Source of the DNA: Tetragonia tetragonoides
Taxonomy: Eukaryota > Streptophyta > Magnoliopsida > Caryophyllales > Aizoaceae
Assembly: GCA_038025085.1 (NCBI GenBank)
Contig: CM076152.1
Location: 28,461,501-28,525,500, forward strand
Direction: 5' to 3'
Length of the DNA: 64,000 bases
The position numbers and the translations under genes are program-made. Positions 55,520 to 64,000 of this stretch are shown here, piece by piece (positions within the stretch are counted from its first letter, which is position 1; each line of letters starts with the position of its first letter). The notes beneath the pieces are model-generated. The model ran no database searches. It saw only the letters and a list, made by a program, of their open reading frames with translations, and was not told where the DNA came from.

Positions 55520-57172
55520 GACTTAAGACAATGAACGAGGTGAGTGATCATTGATTGTTATACAAAGGACAATTGGTTCTAATTAGACTTAAACAATGAA
55601 CGAGGTGAGTGATCATTAATTGTTATACAAAGGACCAATGATTCTAATTAGAATTAAACAATGAACGAGGTGAGTGATCATTGATTGTTATACAAGTTAA
55701 AGGACCAATGATTCTAATTAGACTTAAGACAATAAACGAGGTGAGTGATCATTGATTGTTATACAAAGGACTAGTGATTCTAATTACACTTAAGACAATA
55801 AACGAGATGAGTGATCATGGATTGTTATACAAAGGACCTTGGATTCTAATTAGACTTAAACAATGAATGAGGTGAGTTACCATTGATTGTTATATAAAGG
55901 ACATTTGATTCTAAGTAGACTTAAACAATGAAGGAGGTGAGTGATCATTGATTGTTATACAAAGGACCAATGATTCTAATTAGACTTAGACAATGAACGA
56001 GGTGAGTGATCATGAATTGTTATACAAAGGACCTTGGATTCTAATAAGACTTAAACAATGAATGAGGTGAGTGATCATTGATTGTTATACAAAGGACCAA
56101 TGATTCTAATTAGACTTAAGACGATGAACGAGGTGAGTGATCATGGATTGTTATACAAAGGACCTTGGATTCTAATTAGACTTAAACAATGAACGAGGTG
56201 AGTTATTATTGATTTTTATACAAAGGACCAATGATTCTAATTAGACTTAAGACGATGAACGAGGTGAGTGATCATTGATTGTTATACAAAAGGACAAATG
56301 ACTCTAATTAGACTTAAGACAATGCACGAGGTGAGTGATCATGGATTGTTACACAAAGGACCTTGGATTCTAATTAGACTTAAACAATGAACGAGGTGAG
56401 TGATCATTGATTGTTATACAAAGGACCTTTGATTCTAATTAGACTTAAACAATGAACGAGGTGACTGATCATTGATTGTTATACAAAGGACCAATGATTC
56501 TAATTAGACTTAAGACAATGAATAAGGTGAGTGATCGTTGATTGTTATACAAAGGACTAATGATTCTAATTAGACTTAAACAATGAACGAGGTGAGTGAT
56601 CATTGATTGTTACACAAAAAACCAATGATTCTAATTAGACTTAAGACAATGAACTAGGTGAGTGATCATGAATTGTTATACAAAGGACCTTGGATTCTAA
56701 TTAGACTTAAACAATGAACGAGGTGAGTTATCATTGATTGTTATACAAATGACCAATGATTCTAATTAGACTTAAACAATGAACGAGGTGAGTGATCATT
56801 GATTGTTATACAAAGGACGAATGATTCTAATTAGACGTAAGACAATGAACGAGCTGAGTGATCATTGATTGTTATACAAAGGACCAATGATTCTAATTAG
56901 ACTTAAACAATGAACGAGCTGAGTGATCATTGATTATTATACAAAGGACCAATGATTCTAATTAGACTTAAGACAATGAACGAGGTGAGTGATCATGGAT
57001 TGTTATACAAAGGACCTTGGATTCTAATTAGACTTAAACAATGAACGAGGTGAGTGATCATTGATTGTTATACAAAGGACCAATGATTCTAATTAGATTC
57101 AAGACAATGAACGAGATGAGTGATCATTGATTGTTATACAAAGGACCAATGATTCTATTTAGACTTAAGACA
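55520..57172. repeat. Satellite array of about 65-bp units, about 25 copies
   Basis: The unit is ACTTAAGACAATGAACGAGG, TGAGTGATCATTGATTG, TTATACAAAGGACCAATG and ATTCTAATTAG, 65 or 66 bp depending on ACTTAAACAATG or ACTTAAGACAATG. Variants at separate sites in a unit are linked: CATGGATTG or CATGAATTG goes with CCTTGGATTC, and such units are followed by an ACTTAAACAATG unit. This indicates amplification of multi-unit blocks. Confidence 0.92.
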
Positions 57173-57505
57173 ATACACTAAAGTCCTTAATATACCAAAG
57201 TCCTTAATAAACTAAAGTCCTTTCATTGTAATCATATTCAAAGCCTTTCATATACTAAAGTCCTTTATATCATTGTAATCATATTCAAAGTCCATAATAT
57301 ACTAAAGTTCTTAATATAATTGTAATAATATTGAAAGTCCTTAATATACAAAAGTTCTTAATATAATTGTAATCATATTCAAAGTCCTTAATATACTAAA
57401 GTTCTTAATATAATTGTAATCATATTTGACGTCCTTAATATACAAAAGTCCTTAATACTAATTGTAATAGTAAGTCCTTAAAATACTAAAGTCCATAATA
57501 TAATT
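57173..57505. repeat. Second tandem array (AAAGTCCTTAATATAC)
   Basis: Directly abuts the satellite. Repeats of AAAGTCCTTAATATACTAAA and AATTGTAATCATATTC with a composite period of roughly 45-60 bases. Confidence 0.8.
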
Positions 57506-57837
57506 CAAGCCACCACTCATATCTTAATGTTCATAATTATATTTCAAAGTACGGGGACTTTCATGATCAAATCTGTAAATTAGAATTAGAACTTCAAGTA
57601 ATGTGCCAAGTCACTTATCCATGTGAATGACCCCTTTTTCCCTCTCAATCTGCCAAATCTTTGATCCATGTGAAACCCCTATTTTCCCTACCAATCTGCC
57701 AACTCACTCATCTGTGTGATATGCATCACTATTTCTCGTCCAATATCCAAGTACAACCCCACTTTATTCTGACTACACCACTTCATCACTTTCCTTCTCT
57801 AAATTTGTAAGCCAAACCTTCATCTTCAATCTTAGCA
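57506..57837. other. Upstream region of the GRF zinc-finger gene
   Basis: Pyrimidine-rich near 57770-57800, as in plant 5' leaders. CCAATCTGCCAA and CATGTGAA/TGTGTGA phrases recur at about 57620-57720. No clear TATA box. Confidence 0.35.
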
Positions 57838-58452
57838 ATGTCGAGAATGGGAACTCCACTAAAAACAACTTCAGTTACTGAATCTTCTTCTGACATGAAT
57901 TCAGCCACAAAAAAACCTCCCCAGCAAGTTCGAATTAAATATGATGGAACAATTTTGTGCTATGACGACCAAGAAGCTGAATCTAACACCGTTAAAAGGC
58001 CAGGGGATAATCAAGGCAAACATTTCTATGGATGTTCTGCCTGGAAGGTAATTTACAGATTCACAAATACATTTTAACAATTTATTCTCATTATTAAGTC
58101 AACAACTAATGTCTTTGTAGTGTTCTTTGTTTCCATATAGACGAGTTCCAATTGTGAAATATTTCTCCTACATGATGATTTGAAGGATATAATTGCTGCC
58201 AAGTATGTTGAGTTATTCCCAAACAATGACCCCACCCACTTTGAGTCTTTGAGGTAAGAAATTAAAAGGTTGGAATCAAAAAATCAAACTCTAAAGGACA
58301 ATAAACACGAACTTCAAACACAATTACTTTCACTAAACAATCACATACTGGGTACAATTAAGAAGGACACAAACTGGGGTGGGCTTTTGGTAGCAATGCC
58401 TCTAGACGTGGTGGCTTTTGCTATTTGTGTCTGGATAGTGAAGCAGATTTAA
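57838..58452 (+). CDS. GRF-type zinc-finger protein with coiled coil and membrane anchor
   Basis: Exon 1 (57838-58047) begins MSRMGTPLKTTSVTESSSD. After an ILCYDDQEAES segment it has the GRF core (TVKRPGDNQGKHFYGCSAWK), with R replaced by K in the GR/F signature. Exon 2 starts at 58141 after CATATAG and completes the finger (SSNCEIFLLHDD). The second half is a coiled coil (EIKRLESKNQTLKDNKHELQ) and a C-terminal hydrophobic segment (LLVAMPLDVVAFAICVWIV). GRF fingers bind nucleic acid or protein. This finger-coil-membrane design is familiar from plant transposon-linked proteins, whose role is not established. TAA at 58255 lies in frame, but AG/GTAAGA there is also a perfect donor, so it is either a stop mutation or an unrecognised splice site. 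Confidence 0.68.
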
Positions 58453-59197
58453 TGCAATTTGCGAGTCATGTATTTTGCAATTCGTCTCATATGGTAAGTC
58501 TCTTCAATGTTCATACTATAATCTTCCATTCATTATGCTGAAAGCTGAAATTCTTACTCTTCCATAAATTTCCATGTTATTTTTCATCTTATCCAGGCCG
58601 GAGTAGCCCGTATGTATGCTCTGCTGGTGTCATGGATTCAGATTGTTGCTGAAACAGTGATAATTACATAACTTGGAGGCCTTTTTGGATGTTATAATTA
58701 TTGCTAATTACTATTTCACGGAGTTTTGCTATTGTCATGTATTAGCTTTATTGCATAAGAGTAATGGAATTCAGGGGAAAGAGGGAAACAATGAAGAACG
58801 CAGGGGAGGGGGAGAACTATGGGAGATAATGACTTAGATCACTTAACATGAAGGGTATTTGTGGAAGCACACCCTTATTTTTGCTTCCCTCTATTTAGCA
58901 CCTTCGTTTGTTAAGCATGTTTAATCAAAATTTATGTTTGGCTCTTTTATGTTATTTGTTATCATTCTCCTTATGTAATCTAAGGACATAGTTCAGTACA
59001 TTTTCCAACATCAATTATTGACAAATGCAAATAAATCAAAATTAAAAGAAATTCAATCATATCTCCCCACAAGTAAATCGCGTGTTAATCATCTCTTCAT
59101 CAGTTACACCAACTTATCTCATCACCATATTACCCACGACAACATAAAAGCCCACAACTTTATTCATTGAACCTCACCACAATATGAAACTCACTAA
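58453..59197. other. 3' flank of the GRF gene
   Basis: No coding recognised. It contains the likely polyadenylation regions of the converging GRF (plus) and B3-like (minus) genes. Confidence 0.4.
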
Positions 59198-59560
59198 TCA
59201 ATCAAACGCTTCCCATGAACTGGATTCATTAGAATCACTATCACAACTAACTGAGATGGGAAAATCATTTTGGCTGCACATATTTTCTCCACATACATCA
59301 AAGTCAAATTCCCCATTCCAAAATATCTGAAAATTTTAAAATCATCCAACTTTAATGCATGATCCCTAGCAACAACTTCCCATCCATCTCAAAATTTCTG
59401 TTTATCTCCATCATCCTCAATCTTCACACTCCAAATGTGGCCCGTTGGACCTTTCAAATTACAAATGATTGGGACATCGTTGTTTGTATTTGTAAGCGTC
59501 ACTGGAATTTGCAACAAGTAAAACAATTTCATGTTGAGTTGTAATTAATTAGGATGATTA
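59198..59560 (-). pseudogene. B3-like DNA-binding domain fragment
   Basis: On the minus strand from the Met at 59532 the frame reads LLQIPVTLTNTN, then CNLKGPTGHIWSVKIEDDGD. A TGA is followed in frame by DGWEVVARDHALKLDDFKIF. After a one-base shift it reads WNGEFDFDVCGENMCSQND and an acidic/Ser-rich end (SDSNESSSWEAFD) to TGA at 59200-59198. This order (IP, LKGPSG-like turn, W.V, GW, DH.L, D.F.F) matches plant B3 domains of the REM type, which bind DNA. An upstream exon may lie at 59645-59770. One stop and one frameshift mean it is not functional. Recognition is by pattern only. Confidence 0.5.
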
Positions 59561-59984
59561 TATCAATTAACAAAACAAATTGCAGGACATATAAATTTTG
59601 ATTCTATAAATACTTTTTAAAACAAATAACCAATTTTAATTTAAACATACCATATCTTCATGAAAGTTCCCTTTGCAATACGTGAAAAACACATCCAATA
59701 CTTCTAACATGCTAATTGCAGGAGATCTTTTCAAAATCACTTGTGATCAAACACCTGCATCAAACACAACATTTGAATTCTTCTAACAACTACACTATTT
59801 TTCTTCTAAAACTGCATGCTAAATAGACAATATAAACATGCCACAATTTATAACTTACTTAAGGAGTACAATGTTCAACATATAACTAATGTCCCACACT
59901 CTCACTATATATAAAGTGGGAAACCAAATTGCCTAACCACTGTCCAATGTCAATAAATTGTGGATTGGCTTAATTTAAAGGGTT
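59561..59984. other. Unassigned AT-rich spacer
   Basis: May contain a 5' exon of the B3-like fragment (a frame at about 59750-59650 ending at a GTATGT donor). Otherwise nothing seen. Confidence 0.35.
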
Positions 59985-60240
59985 GGGGGTTGGCCCAATT
60001 AAATTCTGACTTTCAGAGAGGGCTAATTAATTCTGACTTTCACAGTGGCCCAATTAAATTCTAACTTTAACAGTGGGCCAATTCAGTTCTAACTTTAACA
60101 GTGGACCTATCCTATTTTTACTTTCACATTGGGCCAATTCAATTCTGACTTTCACAATGGCCCATTTCAATTCTAAGTTTCATAATGGGCAAATTCAATT
60201 CTGACTTTCACACTGAGCCAATGCAATTGACAATCCAATT
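59985..60240. repeat. Tandem repeat GGGCCAATTCAATTCTGACTTT
   Basis: About eight imperfect copies of a ~30-base unit (GGCCCAATTAAATTCTGAC, TTTCACAGTG). Confidence 0.8.
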
Positions 60241-60532
60241 CATTTGACAACTACTTTTCATCACCCGACATAGATTGTTTAACATGTTGCTTCCCTCCAC
60301 AACCACTGGTAGCTCATGGACAGAAAAACACCACTTCATGACAAGTTCCACGAAGGGAACTCATCTCCAATACCCCTAAACCAACAACCTAAACATGTCC
60401 ATATTCAGCACATTTATTTAACAACTTACACAATCCAACATATTTAATCTTAGTTTACATGCCAGACAACCAAGTTGATTTCACAAAAACAATAACAGTG
60501 GATCAACCAAAAGTTTTGCAACAACATCCACA
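60241..60532. other. 3' flank of the FAR1-like gene
   Basis: No coding seen; presumed 3'UTR and downstream sequence of the minus-strand transposase gene. Confidence 0.4.
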
Positions 60533-63500
60533 TCACCCATAAATAAATATTAAAATAGTGTCATGATACGCACGAGGAGGCAACATCGTCTGCAACAACG
60601 TCGACATTTGACCATTCGGAACGGCAGGTGGCATCGAACCCTGAAATTCATTGAATATGTCAAACACCCATTGACGATTAAAACTTGTTCAATAACGTAA
60701 TATTTTCTGGTTTACCATTTGCATGAATCCAGGAGGAGTCATTGGCCCGGGTCCGGGTGTCAACATCACATATGGTTGCCGGCTACAAGGATCATTCAAA
60801 GGCGATCCATATGATACCTGAATTTAACACAAATTTCAGTACATCTCCTTACTAATACACTACAACCTGTCAACCATATACTTTAATACCAATATCATAT
60901 TACCTGCTCAAATGGATAATTTCTTCCCTCGTACGATATAAGAGGAGGTGTACTAGGTACATCAGGAGGTGTAGTACATACATGAGGAGGTGTCATGTGA
61001 GTCGGGGTCAACTGTCCATCAATAACACCCTACCAATTAAAGTTTACAGTCATTAGCCTTCATCTTTCACTAAATATTATTCAAAACATAATATACAACT
61101 TACTAACCAATGTTGATGGCCTTTCATCATTTTGCTCCCGCCGTCTCCGAGTCCTTCTTGTAACTGGTACCGCAAGGGGCCCGTGGCCTTCTTCAGCTTC
61201 AGCAACCTCCCTCCCTCTCCCTCTCCCTCTCCCTCTCCCTGCGTCACTTTCCCCTTCTTTTCTTTTGCTTTGTCTCCACATACGTTCTTTCAATGACTTT
61301 AGCCTACCACCAGGCTGGCCCCTTGATTTCGCAACCAATGGATCTCCATACCTAATACCTTCACCATTACATTCTTCCCGACCAGCTTCCAAACCTTCCC
61401 CACCTCCACCATTTCCCTCCAACTACCGCCATCAAGTATCTCACCCACTTCCTTCAACACACGCTCAAAAAATCCACACTTCTCCTCTGACTCCACTGCA
61501 CGGTCCGCAACTGTATAAAATGCAGTCTCCAATCTACGTTGTCTCTCCCTCTCCTCCGTCCACTTCCCACCAACTCCTATCAATTTCACCTTGCTATGAG
61601 GCCTATCAACATCCCTCCTCCATCGACGTGGGATGTAAAACTCTGGAAGTACCACAACCCGACGCTTTTGTAAGATTCTCATAGCATGTCTACATAAAAG
61701 TTCTTTCCAAACCCACATGGTGCATATACAATTGACTGTACCTACACATGTATCATATCTCACTATAAAGTCACGAGTCGTTACCGTCTTATCCTTATTT
61801 TCCTTCACCTTAACCACTTTATACTCAACTACATCTCCACAACTACCAAGCTCTTCCACATCACAATAAAACATAGCCTCCATCTCATCTTGCACTTTGG
61901 CAAATATTTTATGTGTGTATGCCTTCTGAAATATTTTTTCCATTGCAAGAGTAAATCGCGTAGGAATAGATCCATGCATGCATTCACCGTCACCTTTTTC
62001 TTCTGCTTCAATCTTATCAGTAAGGGATGTCTCATAATTCTCAACAAACGTCTTCAAACCTGTCTTCTTATGCACATATGCTTTGAAATAAGCATGCATT
62101 GACTCACTACGCTGACTAGAGGACATGCCAGCCCAAAACTGATCATTCACAAACACAGGTGCCCATTTACGCCTCCACCTATACAAACTAACCATCCAAT
62201 CCCAACATTCTCCCGTCCTTGCCAAGTTAAAATCAACAACCATACGTTGGTCATCTTAAAATCACTAATGGTCTGTGAATCATACACAACATCATAAAAC
62301 GTAACCAACAACTTGTTATATCTCCTATACCTTTTAAACTTATCAGGAAACTTCACTAAATTATGCAACAAACAAAACCTATGCCTAGACCTCGGGAACA
62401 CTTCTTTAATTGCAGTTCTAATGCTTTGACATTGGTCCGTAATAATTGCACCTGGTTGAACATCCCCCATTGCTTTCAACCACGTCTTGAACAACCAAGT
62501 GAATGTAGGAATTATTTCTTTACAAATCAATGCATATCCCAGCAATATGGATTGCCCATGATGGTTCACACCTATAAACGGGGCAAAAGGCATCTTGTAC
62601 TTATTAACCAAGTATGTCGTGTCAAATGTAATGACGTCATTAAACTCCTTGTACGCCCCACGACTCCTAGGATCAATCCAAAATACATTTCTCAAACGCC
62701 CCTGTTCATCACTATCTATATCGTAAATAAATCCATGATTCAACTTTTGCATTTTCTGGAATAGCTGAAACAAAGCATGAGCATCTCCAGATTTCAACCT
62801 CTTCCTCCTAATCTTATCAAAATGGTTCCTAGCATCTCTTGGTAGACATGGCATATGTTGAGGACCACCTAGCTGATTAGTTGTCGCTCTCACACACTGA
62901 CTAGCACCAACACCCGACTCCTCCAAGTACTCCAGCCTCCTAGCAATTGGGTAAACGCTTCTAAATTGTTTAATCATTCTAAATTTAGTTTGGGCAAATA
63001 TCATGATTATGTTCCAACTTCAGAGTGACAACCTTCCAACGCCCACAAGGTTGCCTGCTACAACCCACCCTCACTGGACAAGCTGTCCTAGCTGTTGCTC
63101 TCCGCCTCTCACCCTTACTACGCTTAACTGCTCTCGTTCCCGCTCTATGACATGCAAACAATTGTGACTTCAACTCCCCATGCTTGTCTTTATTATGAGA
63201 AAACTTTACAAAAGCAAATCCTACACTCTTCCCAAATTTTTGCAATTCACCCAACCCTTCCACGAGACAACCATAAGTGTCCCCAACAATAGGTGGCTCA
63301 ACTAGTACCTCACCATCATCATTCTCAACAGGTACAACTGGTACCTCACAATCTTCTCCATCAGCTAGTGTTTCACCATCATCTGGTACCTCACTACCAA
63401 CTGGTACCTCACCATCAACTGGTACCTCACCATCATCTACCTCATTATGAACCTCAGCATCAACAAACTCATCAACCCCATCTTCCTCAACCTCATCTTC

Positions 63501-63560
63501 ATCATACCCAACATCTTCATCAACACTCATCTCCCATGGATATGGCTCCGAATCTTTCAT
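60533..63560 (-). pseudogene. FAR1/FRS-type MULE transposase, frameshifted
   Basis: The start at 63560 (MKDSEPYPWEMSVDEDV) leads into an acidic repeat (VPVDGEVPV). The FAR1 DNA-binding zinc domain follows (GKSVGFAFVKFSHNKDKHGE, CPVRVGC, CGRWKVVTLKLEHNHDIC). A one-base shift near 63000 leads into the MULE transposase core: FDTTYL (first Asp), PFIGVNHHGQS, IITDQCQSI (second Asp). Another shift near 62240 leads to WAPVFVNDQFWAGMSSSQRS (third-acid region) and the SWIM finger CICTMWVWKELLCRH. A third shift near 61420 gives GDPLVAKSRGQ and an Arg/Gly tail. Three further exons (61029-60904, 60817-60716, 60640-60533) join in phase and encode a Pro-rich C-terminus. Such proteins are transposases; FHY3/FAR1 are domesticated relatives. 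As read, no full protein is made. Confidence 0.82.
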
Positions 63561-64000
63561 CTTAACAAACATTACAAAAATAAGATCCAAACCAATAATT
63601 AATACTGTTTTCCCAATTAGCAATTCTATATCAGATAATTATATCCACTATAACACACAATTCTATATCAACTAAAAGTATTCAATATCTAATTCACATA
63701 CTTAACATCCCCTTTCAACATGCATCACAATTTAATAAAACATCACAATTTCAATTCATACTAATACTATCAAGCAAGTCCAAGTAACTGCAATTAACAT
63801 TTGCCAGTCCTTACACTATAACAGGAACCCTCAATTCAACACGCATCACCAACATTAATTATAAACTATATAACTATTATCAGATCTCCTACTTAAATCA
63901 AATAACTATAATTATATAGAGTTGATACAACAAATTTAACTTACCTTCCTCAATTTATAATGTGCAGTGCTTCGTCTTCTACAATTGGTGCGAAATCATT
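63561..64000. other. Upstream of the transposase gene
   Basis: AT-rich. A possible 5'UTR intron acceptor (TTTGTTAAG) immediately precedes the ATG. No promoter element or terminal inverted repeat could be identified before the window ends. Confidence 0.4.

Larger units (their letters stand above)
46200..64000. mobile_element. Candidate giant Mutator-like element with accessory genes
   Basis: Inferred unit. A FAR1/FRS-type transposase gene is at the right (minus strand) and a ULP1-type protease gene at the left (plus strand). Between them lie small coiled-coil ORFs, a captured XRCC3-like gene, a GRF zinc-finger gene, a B3-like fragment and satellites. Association of ULP1-like genes with Mutator-like elements is known in plants (Kaonashi group). 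Neither terminal inverted repeat was identified; the right one probably lies beyond 64000. The limits given are only the outermost genes plus flank. Confidence 0.45.

Noticed and set aside
55520..57172. CRISPR-like array
   Set aside because: Units are contiguous ~65-bp repeats without unique spacers, in a plant genome. This is a satellite.
61265..61684. Pro/Ser-rich plus-strand frame
   Set aside because: It is antisense to the C-terminal part of the FAR1-like gene, whose SWIM finger and phased exons are on the minus strand.
63293..63565. His-rich open frame on the plus strand
   Set aside because: It is the complement of the acidic VPVDGEVPV-type repeat of the FAR1-like gene and has no support of its own.

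Overview
This window is plant nuclear DNA, almost certainly from a dicot. Genes are spliced, with GT/AG junctions and AT-rich introns. The bulk consists of nested plant transposable elements: L1-type LINEs, a Ty3/gypsy element, a Tat-like LTR element, CACTA, Mutator-like and Stowaway elements, and SINEs. The host family cannot be fixed from sequence alone. No rRNA, organellar, bacterial or CRISPR features were seen.

Layout. (1) 1-6.3 kb: a decayed minus-strand LINE carrying a 979-bp Mutator-like MITE (9-bp target duplication) and a SINE. (2) 6.3-15.1 kb: gene-free DNA with small repeats, a tRNA-derived SINE, copies of a short dispersed repeat, and an old Tat-like LTR (12.9-14.5 kb). (3) 15.1-16.4 kb: a non-autonomous CACTA element. 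(4) 16.5-25.8 kb: a minus-strand Tat-like LTR element with ~1.5-kb LTRs, gag only, tandem repeats and a short antisense ORF behind a candidate 5'UTR intron. (5) 26.5-37.7 kb: a plus-strand LINE with a 21-bp target duplication, split by a 5.96-kb Ty3/gypsy element (5-bp target duplication). (6) 37.7-40.4 kb: what looks like the rest of an older gypsy LTR, carrying a MITE with a 51-bp-stem hairpin and GA microsatellites. (7) 41.0-45.8 kb: a nepenthesin/CDR1-like aspartic protease gene whose first catalytic Asp is Asn, with a transposon-filled intron. (8) 46.2-64 kb: a gene cluster that looks like one very large Mutator-like element.

The last region is the most interesting. It has a spliced ULP1-type (C48) cysteine protease gene on the plus strand and a FAR1/FRS-type MULE transposase gene on the minus strand at the far end. 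Between them lie two small coiled-coil ORFs, an XRCC3-like RAD51-paralogue pseudogene, a Lys/Pro/Ser-rich ORF, a ~1.65-kb satellite of ~65-bp units, a GRF-zinc-finger protein with a C-terminal membrane segment, and a B3-like fragment. Most of these frames carry single in-frame stops or one-base frameshifts, so this copy looks inactive, but its organisation can still be read.
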